The notes: generated from the letters alone by a model not told the origin. Shown: positions 9,216 to 19,157, numbered from the stretch's first letter. The stretch is 64,000 nt of DNA from Pseudomonas versuta (GCF_001294575.1 NZ_CP012676.1:2728001-2792000), one strand, 5' to 3'. Numbers and translations are program-made.

Positions 9216-11009
9216 CTAAGGCTTCGCGCGCCCCGGCAAGACACTCGCCAGCACTTGCTTGGCAGTTTGCACAATCACCCCGGCCTCATCCGGATCGCCC
9301 TGGAGCAGCGTGGAAGCAAATTTCTTCGCTTGTTCCAGCTTGATATGCGGTGGCAGCGGCGGCACGTTGGGGTCGGTCTTGAACTCGATCAACACCGGCA
9401 CATCCGAGGCGAGCGCTTCCTCCCAGGCCGACGCGACGTCTTCTTCGCGCTCGACGAAAATGCCCTTGAGCCCCAGCGAGATCGCAAACAGGTGGTAAGG
9501 CACGTCGGGAATGTTCTGCGAGGCCTCGAACTTGGGGTCGCCTTCCATCACCCGTTGCTCCCAGGTGACCTGATTCAAGTCCTCGTTGTTGAAGACTGCG
9601 CAGATCCATTTCGGGCTCTGCCACTGCCCCCAGTATTTGGCGACGGTGATCAACTCGGCCATGTTGTTCATTTGCATCGCGCCATCGCCTACCAGCGCGA
9701 TCACCGTTTGCTGCGGATGGGCGAATTTGGCCGCAATCGCATAGGGCACGGCGGCGCCCATCGACGCCAGGCCGCCGGACAGCGAACACTGCATGCCTCG
9801 GCGGATCTTCAGATCACGCGCATACCAGTTGGCGCAGGAGCCGGAGTCGCTGGTGATAATCGCGTGGTCGGGCAAGCGCGGCGAAAGTTCGTATACCACG
9901 CGCTGTGGGTTGATCGGCTTGGCCTTGGCCAGGGCGCGTTTCTCCAGAGTTTTCTCCCAGCTTGCGCGCCAGCCTTCGACCTTTTTGCGCCAGGTACGCG
10001 TGGTCTTGTGTTCCAGCAGCGGCAGCAGTGCGGATAGGGTTTCGGCCGCATCGCCGAGCAAGTTCACCTCCATCGGGTAGCGCAGGCTCAGCATGTCGGG
10101 TTGCAGGTCAATCTGCACGCCGCGCGCCTGGCCTTCCTTGGGCAGGAACTCGGCATAGGGAAAACCCGAGCCGATCATCAACAACGTGTCGCATTCGGTC
10201 ATCAACTTGTAGCTGGGTTCGGTGCCGAGCAGGCCGATGCTGCCGGTCACCCACGGCAAGTCATCGGGCAACACCGCCTTGCCGAGCAAGGCCTTGGCGG
10301 CGCCTGCGCCCAATGCTTCGGCCACGGCGATCACCTGATCAGTCGCCGCTAGTGCCCCGGCGCCGACCAAAATTGCAACTTTTTTGCCGGCATTGAGTAC
10401 GTCCGCCGCGCGCTGCAGGTCGGCGTCATAGGGCACGACCTTGGGTTTGCTGTAGCCCACTCCGGAATGCACCGTGCCATGGGCCCTGGCGGGCGGCTCG
10501 TAGGCAGCTTCCTGCAAGTCGTTGGGCAAAATGATCGCAGTGACCCGACGCTCGCCGACGGCGGTGCGTACCGCACGGTCAATCAGGTGGCGCACCTGCG
10601 ACGGCACCGAGGCCTGTTGCACAAAGGCGCCGGCCACGTCCTTGAACATCGAGACCAGGTCCAGCTCTTGCTGGTAATGGCCGCCCAGCGCTGCCCGGGC
10701 CTGTTGCCCGACAATGGCCAGCACCGGCATGTGGTCCATACGCGCGTCATACAGTCCAGTGATCAAATGCGACGCACCCGGCCCAGAGGTGGCAATGCAT
10801 ACCCCAAGCTCGCCAGTAAATTTAGCGTGGGCCGAAGCCATGAACGCGGCCATTTCTTCGTGACGGGCCTGGATGAACTCGATCTTGCCGTTAGCGCGAC
10901 TCAAGGCACCAAACACGCCGTTGATGCCGTCACCCGGATAACCAAAAATCCGCGTGACGCCCCACTGGGCAAGCCGTTCAACCAGAAAGTCACCTACTGT
11001 CGTTGTCAT
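9216..11009 (-). CDS. thiamine-pyrophosphate-dependent pyruvate oxidase-like enzyme
   Basis: A full-length 597-residue three-domain ThDP enzyme of the PoxB/acetolactate synthase type. The catalytic glutamate region is RHEEMAAFMA (Glu about 50-51); the central domain follows; the ThDP-Mg site is GDGAMQMNN followed about 25 residues later by NNEDLN. PoxB-like members oxidatively decarboxylate pyruvate to acetate and CO2 with a quinone acceptor and are typically expressed in stationary phase. Acetolactate synthase activity cannot be ruled out, but no small regulatory subunit lies nearby. AGGGTT precedes the ATG. It lies between actA and another minus-strand stress-type SDR gene. Confidence 0.8.
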   Translation of the reverse strand: MTTTVGDFLVERLAQWGVTRIFGYPGDGINGVFGALSRANGKIEFIQARHEEMAAFMASAHAKFTGELGVCIATSGPGASHLITGLYDARMDHMPVLAIVGQQARAALGGHYQQELDLVSMFKDVAGAFVQQASVPSQVRHLIDRAVRTAVGERRVTAIILPNDLQEAAYEPPARAHGTVHSGVGYSKPKVVPYDADLQRAADVLNAGKKVAILVGAGALAATDQVIAVAEALGAGAAKALLGKAVLPDDLPWVTGSIGLLGTEPSYKLMTECDTLLMIGSGFPYAEFLPKEGQARGVQIDLQPDMLSLRYPMEVNLLGDAAETLSALLPLLEHKTTRTWRKKVEGWRASWEKTLEKRALAKAKPINPQRVVYELSPRLPDHAIITSDSGSCANWYARDLKIRRGMQCSLSGGLASMGAAVPYAIAAKFAHPQQTVIALVGDGAMQMNNMAELITVAKYWGQWQSPKWICAVFNNEDLNQVTWEQRVMEGDPKFEASQNIPDVPYHLFAISLGLKGIFVEREEDVASAWEEALASDVPVLIEFKTDPNVPPLPPHIKLEQAKKFASTLLQGDPDEAGVIVQTAKQVLASVLPGRAKP

Positions 11010-11071
11010 TGGAACCCTCGCTTAAAGCAGGTCGAATGAAAACCAGCGCAACACGTTGCGCCGGCCATGCG

Positions 11072-11929
11072 TCAGAGAATCGGCTTACCGCCCGTCACGC
11101 CGTAGCGTTCGCCGGAGATGTAACTGCCCTCGTCGGATGCCAGCAGCACATAAATCGGCGCCACTTCGACCGGTTGGCCTGGGCGACCCAGGGGCGTATT
11201 GCCACCGAAATTCTTCACTGACTCTTCAGGCATCGTCGACACGATCAGAGGTGTCCAGATAGGCCCCGGCGCGACGCTGTTGACGCGGATCCCGCGCTTG
11301 CCGAGCAACTGCGCCAGGCCTGCCGTGAAATTGGCGATGGCGCCCTTGGTGGTTGCGTAACACAACAGGGTCGGGTTGGGCGCATCGGAGTTGACCGAGC
11401 TGGTGTTAATGATCGAACTGCCCTCGGCCATATGGGGCAGCGCAGCCTTGCAGATCCGAAACATGGCGGTGACGTTGACGTCGAAAGTCTTCACCCATTC
11501 CTCGTCAGAAATTTCCTCCAGGGTTTCGTGGGTCATCTGAAAGGCTGCGTTGTTGACCAGAATGTCTATGCGGCCGAAGGCTTCTACCGTGTCATTCACG
11601 ATGGCCGCGCAGTGCGGCTGGCGGCTCAAATCACCCGGCAAAAGCACGCACTGGCGGCCGGCCGCTTCGACCCAGCGCGCGGTTTCCTTAGCGTCCTCGT
11701 GCTCGTCCAGGTAGGAGATTGCTACGTCCGCACCTTCACGTGCGAAGGCAATGGCGACGGCTCGGCCGATGCCGCTGTCGGCGCCGGTGATCAAGGCTAT
11801 TTTGTTCGCCAGACGGCCTGAACCCTTATAGGTTTTTTCACCACAATCGGGTTGCGGGTCCATCCGGTATTGCGCGCCGGGCACCGCTTGCTGTTGGGGT
11901 TTGAACGGTGGTTTTGGGTAGTTGCTCAT
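11072..11929 (-). CDS. YghA-type short-chain dehydrogenase
   Basis: A 285-residue SDR with the ~40-residue N-terminal extension (YPKPPFKPQQQAVPG) typical of the YghA/YhdF group. The NAD(P) loop is TGADSGIGR, then NNAAFQMTHE, and the catalytic Ser with YATTKGAIANF (Tyr and Lys). Relatives are general-stress proteins in several bacteria, often annotated as glucose or aldehyde dehydrogenases; the real substrate is uncertain. An AGGAGG-like site lies just before the ATG. It is the most upstream gene of the minus-strand series here. Confidence 0.88.
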   Translation of the reverse strand: MSNYPKPPFKPQQQAVPGAQYRMDPQPDCGEKTYKGSGRLANKIALITGADSGIGRAVAIAFAREGADVAISYLDEHEDAKETARWVEAAGRQCVLLPGDLSRQPHCAAIVNDTVEAFGRIDILVNNAAFQMTHETLEEISDEEWVKTFDVNVTAMFRICKAALPHMAEGSSIINTSSVNSDAPNPTLLCYATTKGAIANFTAGLAQLLGKRGIRVNSVAPGPIWTPLIVSTMPEESVKNFGGNTPLGRPGQPVEVAPIYVLLASDEGSYISGERYGVTGGKPIL

Positions 11930-12225
11930 CGGAGGTCCTCCTTCGTTTGCCTATTCTTGCGAGGACTGACAGCAGGTAATAGTTCAGACTAAATTGCAGA
12001 ATCCGGATTAGCGTTGCGGTGGTGAGGTGCCACCCGTCGATCCGAGTAAACCTTCGACAGGATTTGCAACTCAACCGAACGGCGCGGATTGACCGAGTGA
12101 CGTTAAAACGTTCTAGGCCAGGCCGTTAATAAGCTATATTCCGCCCTCTCTCCCATCCTCACCTCGTCTGAATCCAGACCGTGTGATCACGTTTTTTTAG
12201 CGCGCTATTAATCTAGGTTTACCCC

Positions 12226-15200
12226 ATGAAATCTGCCCCACCGCGGTCCCTGAACGTTCCGCAACGCAAGGATCTGATGCCCAGCCACCTGGACTTTCCG
12301 GTCGTGGGTATCGGTGCGTCGGCGGGCGGGCTGCAAGCGGTGAAGGCATTTTTCGAACAAATGCCCAAAGACTGCGGCATGGCCTTCGTGGTGATTCTGC
12401 ATCTGTCGCCCGACCATCAAAGCATGGCCGATAAAATCATCCAGGAATCGACGCGGATGCCGGTGTTGCAAGTCACCGCCACCACACCCATCGAAAAAAA
12501 CCACGTCTACGTCATCTCCCCCGCACAACATTTGGCGATGAATGATGGCTATCTGGCGGTTTCGCCTTCGGTACGCGAAGGCGGCTCGCACATTGCAATC
12601 GACCTGTTTTTTCGCGACCTGGCGGACACCCACAAGGAGCGCGCATTTTGCGTGATCCTTTCCGGTACCGGCTCCGATGGCGCAGTGGGGTTATCGCGCA
12701 TCAAGGAGCAAGGCGGCGTTACGCTGGTGCAAGCGCCGGAAGACGCCGAGTTCGACGGCATGCCCCTCGCGGCCATCGAAACGCAGATGGTCGACCTGGT
12801 GCTTCCCGTAGTGGAAATGCCGCAAAAACTTCTGGACCTGTGGCGCAATGCGCAGGCGATCATCCTGCCCACCGCGAATGACCCAGAGATACGTACCACG
12901 CCCCCGACCAGTGAACGCGACGCTGCGGTCGCCGAACAGTTGCTGTTGGACATTCTGATTCAATTACGGGCCAGTACCGGCCACGATTTCAAACATTACA
13001 AGCGTGCCACGGTGTTGCGTCGTATCGAGCGCCGGTTGCAGGTTAACGCCCAGCCTGACCTGGCGGCCTACTACAACTTTCTTCAAAGCCACCCCAACGA
13101 AACCAAGGCGTTGCTGGGCGATATGCTTATCGGCGTGACCAACTTCTTCCGCGATCGCGAGGCCTTTGAAGCGCTTGAGCGTGATGTGATTCCCAACCTG
13201 GTGAAATCTCTGGAGGACGCCGTGCCCCATCGGGAAGAGGTACGTATCTGGTCGGCCGGTTGCTCCACCGGTGAAGAAGCCTACAGCCTGGCAATGCTGA
13301 TGGCCGAACAACTGGCGCTGGACGCCAGCGATGCGAAAATGCAGGTGTTTGCCACCGACATTGATGAGCGGGCGATCACCCACGGGCGCAACGGCGTGTA
13401 CCCCGAAGCGATCATCACCGACGTACCGCCGACGCGCTTGCGCCAGTATTTTTCCAAAGAAAAAAACCAGCACTATCGGGTGCGCAAAGAGATTCGCGAA
13501 AAGGTACTGTTTGCAAAACACAGTCTGATGGCCGACCCGCCCTTCTCGCAGATCGACCTGATTGTGTGCCGTAACCTGCTGATCTACCTCGACCGTGAGG
13601 TACAGCGCGACATCCTGCAGATGTTCCATTTCGCCCTTCGCTCCGGCGGTTACCTGTTTTTGGGCTCTTCAGAGTCGGTTGAAGGCTGCCTGGACCTGTT
13701 TGTGCCGGTGGACAAGCGCAATCGCATCTTCCGTGTGCGCGCCGGTTCGACCGTGCTGCGCCGTACACCGACGATGCCACGCGGTGGCTACCTGCGCTCC
13801 AGCTCCGTGCCGGTTGTGACTGAAACCAAGAGCCCGTCCAAGGTCTCGTTTGCGCAGATTCACCTGCGCGCCCTGGAAAGAGCCGCGCCGCCGAGCGTCA
13901 TTGTCGATATCAATGCCGAAATCCTGCACATCAGCGAAGGTGCCGGGCGCTTCTTGCGTTATGTCGCCGGGGAACTGACCCGCAACCTGCTGGCGCTGGT
14001 GCATCCGGACTTGCGCCTGGATATCCGCACAACCCTGTTTCAGGTGCAGCAGTCAGGCCTGCCCGTGACGTCGCGCAAAGTGCAGGTTGAGCATGGCGAC
14101 GGCCAGTATCTGGTCGACATCACTGCCCTGCCCTACAGGGACGACGCCACCGAAAGCGACTATGTGCTGGTGATCTTCAAAGAGACCGAAGTTGACCCGC
14201 AACAAGCCGGCGAGATCAATGTCAACCACGCCGAAAACCAGATAATGACCAACCTGGAGCGCGAACTGCAGCGGACCAAGCTGCACCTGCAGGACACCAT
14301 CGAGCAGTCGGAAGTCTCCAGCGAGGAACTTAAGGCCTCCAATGAAGAAATGCAGGCGGTCAACGAAGAGCTGCGCTCGGCCACCGAGGAGCTAGAAACC
14401 AGCAAGGAAGAGCTGCAGTCGATCAACGAAGAGTTGCTGACCGTCAACTACGAGCTCAAAACCAAAGTGGAAGAGACCGACAAGGTCAATGACTACCTGA
14501 CCAACCTGATTGCCTCCACGGACATCGCCACAGTGTTTGTCGACCGCAATATGCGTATCCGCTGGTTTACACCCCGGGCAACCGACATCTTCAGCATGCT
14601 GCCGGTCGACACCGGTCGCTCGTTGATGGACATTACCCACCGTCTCAACTACCCGGAGATGGCTGCGGACGCGGCGAATGTTTTTGAATCGCTGAGCATG
14701 ATCGAGCGCGAGATCAGCAGTAAAAACGACCGTTGGTACATCGCGCGCTCACTGCCTTATCGCTCAAGCGAAGACCATATCGATGGCACCGTACTGACCT
14801 TCATCGACATCACCAAGCGTCGACTCGCAGAGGAAGAACTCCGGCTGGGCGAGGAGCGCATGCGCCTGGTGGCCGAAAGCACCCATGACTTTGCAATCAT
14901 CATTCTTGATGACGATGGCGCTATTATCGATTGGAACACCGGCGCGGAACTGATATTTGGCTACACCAAGGACGAAGTGCTGGGCGCTTATTACGACTTG
15001 ATCTTTTCACCCGAGGACCGCACAGCTGGCGTCCCCGAGAACGAATTGCGCGCGGCACGTGAACATGGGCGTGGAGAGGACGAGCGCTGGCACGTGCGCC
15101 GGGACGGCAGTCGCTTTTATTGCAGCGGTGAAGTCACCCAACTCAAGAGCGACAGCCTGAAAGGCTACGTCAAGATTGCCCGCGATCTCACCGGCCATAA

Positions 15201-16374
15201 ACGCATTCATGATGAGCAACATAAGCGGCTCATGGAAACCCAGACGAACAGCCATCTCAAGGACGAGTTTTTCGCTGTGATGTCCCACGAGCTGAAACAC
15301 CCGTTGAACCTGATTCAACTGAATGCCGAGTTGCTGCGCCGCCTGCCTGCCACCAAAGCCACAGGGCCGGCGATGAAAGCGGTCAATACCATCTGCGAAG
15401 CGGTCTCCAGCCAGGCGCGCATTATTGACGACCTGCTGGATGTGGCAAGGGTGCGCACCGGCAAGCTAAAGCTGAAGATACAGCCTGTTGACCTGGCCAA
15501 GACACTTCAGGACATCCACAGCGTGGTGCTTAACGATGGCCACCGTTGTCAGATCACGCTGGATATCTCCTTGATACCGCAGAAAACGCTGGTCGTTGAT
15601 GCCGATGCTACGCGGCTTGAGCAAGTGATTTGGAACTTGGTCAACAACGCACTGAAATTCACCCCGGACGATGGACGCGTTCAGTTAGTACTGCGCCGCG
15701 TAGATGGGCATGCGCAGCTGGACGTCATCGACAGTGGCATCGGCCTGACCGAAGAAAGCCTGGATAAGATTTTCGACCTGTTCAGCCAGGCGGAAAACCA
15801 GCACCAGACGCATCAGCGTGAAGGCCTCGGGATCGGACTGTCACTGGTACGCCAATTGGTTGAGGCTCAAGGTGGTCAGGTGAGCGTGCACTCCAAGGGG
15901 CTGGGCTTCGGCTGCGCATTCTCGGTGCTGTTGCCCCTGAGCGCGCAGCATGATGATTTGCGGCTCATCCCGCAGGCCTCAGATGAGGATAACCGTCTCG
16001 CTGGATTGAAAGTTCTCCTGGTCGATGACTCCCAAGACGTGCTGTTTGTGCTGCAGATGTTGCTTGAAATGGAAGGTGCCGACGTGAAGGCCTTCGGCGA
16101 TTCACAGCTGGCGCTTGAAGCCGCTCTCACCGACCAGTACGACCTGATTATTTCGGACATAGGGATGCCGGGCATGAACGGACATGAATTGATGAGGAAC
16201 CTTCGCAAGCTGGATCACCTGCAGGCGACGCCGTCCATTGCACTGACAGGTTATGGCGCCGCGAGCGATCAGGAAAAAGCTGTTGCCTCAGGCTTTAACC
16301 ATCACGTCTGCAAGCCGGTGGCTCATGAGTCGTTAATCGAACTGATCAACAGTTTGCGCAGCGCGCAACAATGA
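12226..16374 (+). CDS. CheB-CheR-PAS-histidine kinase-receiver fusion
   Basis: A 1382-residue signalling protein. Order: CheB methylesterase (about 20-205; catalytic GASAGG serine, HLSPDH, GTGSDGAVGL); CheR methyltransferase (about 225-490; SAM loop WSAGCSTGEEAYSLAML); a PAS-like segment; a long coiled coil (about 680-770, repeated SNEEMQAVNEEL-type heptads); two PAS domains; HisKA with VMSHELKHPLN; HATPase (DSGIGL, GLGIGL); and a C-terminal receiver (LLVDDSQDV, phosphoacceptor in DLIISDIGMPG). No membrane segment is seen, so it is cytoplasmic. Such fusions are known but the substrate of the methylation pair is undefined. ATG at 12277 has a better AAGGA site than 12226. Confidence 0.88.
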   Translation: MKSAPPRSLNVPQRKDLMPSHLDFPVVGIGASAGGLQAVKAFFEQMPKDCGMAFVVILHLSPDHQSMADKIIQESTRMPVLQVTATTPIEKNHVYVISPAQHLAMNDGYLAVSPSVREGGSHIAIDLFFRDLADTHKERAFCVILSGTGSDGAVGLSRIKEQGGVTLVQAPEDAEFDGMPLAAIETQMVDLVLPVVEMPQKLLDLWRNAQAIILPTANDPEIRTTPPTSERDAAVAEQLLLDILIQLRASTGHDFKHYKRATVLRRIERRLQVNAQPDLAAYYNFLQSHPNETKALLGDMLIGVTNFFRDREAFEALERDVIPNLVKSLEDAVPHREEVRIWSAGCSTGEEAYSLAMLMAEQLALDASDAKMQVFATDIDERAITHGRNGVYPEAIITDVPPTRLRQYFSKEKNQHYRVRKEIREKVLFAKHSLMADPPFSQIDLIVCRNLLIYLDREVQRDILQMFHFALRSGGYLFLGSSESVEGCLDLFVPVDKRNRIFRVRAGSTVLRRTPTMPRGGYLRSSSVPVVTETKSPSKVSFAQIHLRALERAAPPSVIVDINAEILHISEGAGRFLRYVAGELTRNLLALVHPDLRLDIRTTLFQVQQSGLPVTSRKVQVEHGDGQYLVDITALPYRDDATESDYVLVIFKETEVDPQQAGEINVNHAENQIMTNLERELQRTKLHLQDTIEQSEVSSEELKASNEEMQAVNEELRSATEELETSKEELQSINEELLTVNYELKTKVEETDKVNDYLTNLIASTDIATVFVDRNMRIRWFTPRATDIFSMLPVDTGRSLMDITHRLNYPEMAADAANVFESLSMIEREISSKNDRWYIARSLPYRSSEDHIDGTVLTFIDITKRRLAEEELRLGEERMRLVAESTHDFAIIILDDDGAIIDWNTGAELIFGYTKDEVLGAYYDLIFSPEDRTAGVPENELRAAREHGRGEDERWHVRRDGSRFYCSGEVTQLKSDSLKGYVKIARDLTGHKRIHDEQHKRLMETQTNSHLKDEFFAVMSHELKHPLNLIQLNAELLRRLPATKATGPAMKAVNTICEAVSSQARIIDDLLDVARVRTGKLKLKIQPVDLAKTLQDIHSVVLNDGHRCQITLDISLIPQKTLVVDADATRLEQVIWNLVNNALKFTPDDGRVQLVLRRVDGHAQLDVIDSGIGLTEESLDKIFDLFSQAENQHQTHQREGLGIGLSLVRQLVEAQGGQVSVHSKGLGFGCAFSVLLPLSAQHDDLRLIPQASDEDNRLAGLKVLLVDDSQDVLFVLQMLLEMEGADVKAFGDSQLALEAALTDQYDLIISDIGMPGMNGHELMRNLRKLDHLQATPSIALTGYGAASDQEKAVASGFNHHVCKPVAHESLIELINSLRSAQQ

Positions 16375-16994
16375 CGGGCAGGCACTCCAGGCCTGTTAGT
16401 TCCAACCTGTCGAAATAACAACAAAAATGCCCGCACATCATACGGGCAAACAGGCGTGTTGCCAGACCTGCAGGAGGAACAGGCGTACTGTTAAGAGCAT
16501 AGGCACTTAACGCCAGTTTAAAATTTAGCTTAATCACCAGACGAGCGGGATTCTCTACATTGGGCGGTTTGCCAATGCCCTGTTTGGCATCATGACGATG
16601 ATCATCACCGTGCCGACCGGAGTAAATGCCTGCACTCCACCGTTCTGACGGTGCACACGGCGGCGATATACCGTTGCACTGGATGGCCGCGGCTTCGGGC
16701 TGTTGTGTGCCGGCAGTAACGTCCTGACCTGCCTGCTGGCGCTGGTCATTTATGTCTGGATATGCAACTGCTGGTTGGGCTCGGTTTTGGAGGGGTCGTG
16801 TTTGATGGCGAAAATCTCCAGTTAGCAAGATATGGATCTGTTTGGAATCACCTGGGAGGTTCAAGTGCAAAGCAAAGGACTAGTTGCACCTGATCAACTC
16901 GCGGGAACAACGCCTGCCTTTTACGCTTCACTGCGCATAGGTGCTCGATGACCGAGCGCAAGACCGGCTGAAGACAAAAAGAGGATGACCCCTA
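16375..16994. other. 620-base region without an intact gene
   Basis: No convincing complete gene. The middle carries a scrap that resembles cytochrome oxidase subunit I (listed separately). Other hydrophobic pieces, such as LTCLLALVIYVWI on the plus strand near 16725, suggest more decayed membrane-protein sequence. The last 100 bases lead into the next small gene. Confidence 0.4.
16562..16648 (+). pseudogene. fragment resembling haem-copper oxidase subunit I
   Basis: A 28-codon plus-strand piece reading FGIMTMIITVPTGVN before a stop. It matches the strongly conserved ATMIIAVPTGVK helix of cytochrome c oxidase subunit I. Nothing else of the gene is recognisable around it. Alternative complex III loci usually include oxidase genes, so this may be a distant remnant of that cluster, although it lies 7 kb away. 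Short length keeps confidence modest. Confidence 0.4.
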
Positions 16995-17219
16995 ATGTCT
17001 GATAACGAACGCTACGTCGTCAGTTTCATCGTCGATAACCAGCTAGGGAGGCGCACCCTGGGCTGCGACCGCGACAACCTTTCGCCCTGCGACGCGCAAG
17101 CAACTCTCAAGCAGACATTTCCCGAGCTGCGCGACGCCAGTCTGACCGACGTGCAGGTGCAAAAGCGCACGAAGCCCGATGAAGGCGACAACATACCAGG
17201 GCACTACCAGCAACCGTAA
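16995..17219 (+). CDS. small hypothetical protein, 74 aa
   Basis: AGAGGAT lies 8 bases before the ATG. The product (MSDNERYVVSFIVDNQLGRR at the start) is soluble and mixed in charge; the C-terminus is polar. No family recognised. A perfect 13-base inverted repeat 73 bases downstream may end its transcript. Confidence 0.55.
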   Translation: MSDNERYVVSFIVDNQLGRRTLGCDRDNLSPCDAQATLKQTFPELRDASLTDVQVQKRTKPDEGDNIPGHYQQP

Positions 17220-17291
17220 GATCATTCATCAAACTAAGCGAAGCGCTTAATAGTTGCTATCAATTTAATATCGCAGGCGCAGACGACTAAG

Positions 17292-17340
17292 AAAAACTTA
17301 TACGAAGCGGTGATTAAATCGCACACGCGTATAAGTTTTT
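17292..17340. terminator. perfect 13-base inverted repeat, likely terminator
   Basis: AAAAACTTATACG at 17292-17304 is repeated inverted as CGTATAAGTTTTT at 17328-17340, with a 23-base spacer. The T-run on both strands suits a bidirectional terminator, although the AT-rich stem and long loop also allow a regulator-binding site. Confidence 0.45.
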
Positions 17341-17471
17341 ACCGACAACATGCCGTTCGTCGCCATAAAATAAAATTCACTAAACGTTTTTCATTCGGGC
17401 GATATCAGAATAGGTGTCCATTGTGGAAATGGGCAACTAACGAAGCGCTCACTTAGTATGGGAGAACGACC

Positions 17472-17645
17472 ATGACTACCAGCAATAAAAACCCAGGCAA
17501 CTTTGCCAATGATCGTGAGAAAGCATCCGAAGCTGGAAAAAAGGGTGGCCAATCGTCAGGCGGAAACTTCGCCAACGATCGGGAAAAAGCGTCTGAGGCT
17601 GGACGCAAAGGCGGCGAAAAGAGCCACGGTGGCGGGCGTAAATAA
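17472..17645 (+). CDS. KGG-repeat stress protein, 57 aa
   Basis: A short gene with GGGAGAAC before the ATG. The product contains two copies of the KGG (stress-induced) motif: NFANDREKASEAGKKGG and NFANDREKASEAGRKGG, joined by a short Ser/Gly linker, and ends in a basic Gly-rich tail. This matches the YciG/ConG-type proteins, which are small, hydrophilic and induced in stationary phase; the molecular role is unknown. A strong hairpin terminator follows. In other bacteria KGG genes often accompany DUF892 ferritin-like genes; one lies at 36036 in this window. Confidence 0.85.
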   Translation: MTTSNKNPGNFANDREKASEAGKKGGQSSGGNFANDREKASEAGRKGGEKSHGGGRK

Positions 17646-17657
17646 TTGATACGTCCG

Positions 17658-17682
17658 AACAGGGGGGTTATGCCCCCCTGTT
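17658..17682 (+). terminator. terminator of the KGG gene
   Basis: The sequence AACAGGGGGG, a TTATG loop and CCCCCCTGTT form a perfect 10-base-pair stem 12 bases after the stop codon. The T tract afterwards is weak, but position and stem strength fit a terminator. Confidence 0.65.
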
Positions 17683-18070
17683 GCTGCATGGCTGGAAATG
17701 CGCCTGTTGGGTGGATGATTCCTCACCAACATCGCACGCTGCCTAACTACAAGCCTGCGCGCGATTCACTACTTAAGCCTTTAAGATGAAAGATTCGAGT
17801 ACGTCGTGTACTTCATATTGAATAAAGTATAAAGAATTTTCAATATTCGCTCTCTCTGATTGTTTGTTGCTCGATCAGACCGAAGGGTCGATAATGTCAC
17901 GCAGTACCGGCTGACCCAATTTTTTAAAGCGCTACTATCTAAGCATGAGCCCGGATATATGCATATGCGTGCACTGCGCAGAACAGCGTAGGCGCAAAGA
18001 CTGAGAAGCTTTAGAACGCCAGCGCGTGCCCCTTCGGGATTACACAACGAGGCCAACGCAATCCCCCGAC
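17683..18070. other. 388-base intergenic region, nothing recognised
   Basis: AT-rich in its middle (17780-17870). Open frames here have no ribosome site and no family resemblance. It separates the KGG gene from the minus-strand cluster and may hold a promoter, but none could be identified. Confidence 0.4.
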
Positions 18071-18247
18071 TTAAGACGCGGAGCGTTGGTTAACTTCGGC
18101 GGGTGTGCGCTTTGAAAAATGCACCACGTAGCCCATGCCGCTACCGTCCTCCTCTATTGCCTTCACCCACAGTTCGACCTCGTCGGCCGCTAGACCTAAC
18201 GCATTGCCGACCTGACGATTACGTTTGCCGCTGTCGTTGTCGTCCAT
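18071..18247 (-). CDS. small hypothetical protein, 58 aa
   Basis: The product begins MDDNDSGKRNRQVGNALGLA and continues DEVELWVKAIEEDGSGMGYV; it looks like a compact helical protein with a short C-terminal strand. There is only a distant GAGGAGG upstream, so the start is uncertain and the frame is open further upstream. No family assigned. Confidence 0.4.
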   Translation of the reverse strand: MDDNDSGKRNRQVGNALGLAADEVELWVKAIEEDGSGMGYVVHFSKRTPAEVNQRSAS

Positions 18248-18386
18248 TGGGTAGCTTTCAATCGACCCACCTCCTCGTTGTATGCGTGATGGCACTTCGC
18301 AGTATGTGCGTTGTTTGAAAATGGATGCCGACAGGGCGCAAAGAGTTCGGTTTCTTTGCCTTCTCGCTTTTTGCAACAGGCCCGGA

Positions 18387-19157
18387 TCACTGCGCCTGTT
18401 CCGACGCCGATGCACGTTGCGCTGCGCGTAATCGGCAGGCATCGCCGAATGCCTCGAAAATGGCCAAGTAGTCAGGGTTGGACGTGACCTGCCATTCCGG
18501 ATGCCACTGGACCCCCTTGTGCAAAAGCTACGCTGTCCTCAACGGAAAGCCCTTCCACCAATCCATCTTCCGCGACCGCCTCGATGCGCAGGCCACCTCC
18601 CACACTGGCAATGCCTTGGCTGTGAACGGAATTGACGTCAATCACACCGGCCAATCCCAACCGGGCGAGTAAGCCACCCGGCTGCACAGTAATGGAATGC
18701 GCTCGATCATATTGCAGTTCAATCGGTTCATTGCTTGGCGGCTCGTGCTCGGCGCCGGCGGATCGAGCCGCTGATGCAGTGTGCCGCCATAGGCAACATT
18801 CATTTCCCGCAGACCGAGGCAAATTCCCAATACTGGCAAGCCAGCCTTAACTGCCGCGCGCCAGAGCGGCAGCGTCAGTTGATCGCGGGCGGGGTCGCAC
18901 GGCATTCCCGGTGGACTGGGCGGCCCGCCGTAAAGATGCGGTTCGATATCTGACGGTGCGTTGGTAAACAGCAATCCATCCAGATGGTGAATGATCTCGG
19001 CGGGGTCAAGCATGTCCGCGAGGACTGGCAAAATCACGGGCAGCCCCTTGGCTGCGGCGCAGACCGCCTGCGAATACTTCGTGTCGTTAATCTGGACCGC
19101 GTGCTGACCGATTTGCCATGAGCAGGCGGTGACGCCGATGATAGGCAGGTGCGACAT
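18387..19157 (-). pseudogene. PuuD-like class I glutamine amidotransferase, two frameshifts
   Basis: Three frames complete one gamma-glutamyl-GABA hydrolase-type protein. Frame one has ACSWQIGQHAVQINDTKY and the nucleophile elbow GLPVLGICLGLREMN. A shift near 18755 leads to PIELQYDRAHSITVQPGG and VIDVNSVHSQGI; an extra G in a GGGGG run near 18512 leads to VQWHPEWQVTSNPDYLAIF, carrying the catalytic His-Glu pair, and the stop at 18387. All catalytic residues are thus encoded but not in one frame. It is the last gene of a cluster with a YbdK ligase, a methyltransferase and a di-iron enzyme. Sequencing error at the homopolymer is possible. Confidence 0.75.

Noticed and set aside
17781..18056. 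91-codon minus-strand frame
   Set aside because: AT-rich intergenic DNA with no ribosome site and an irregular composition of residues.
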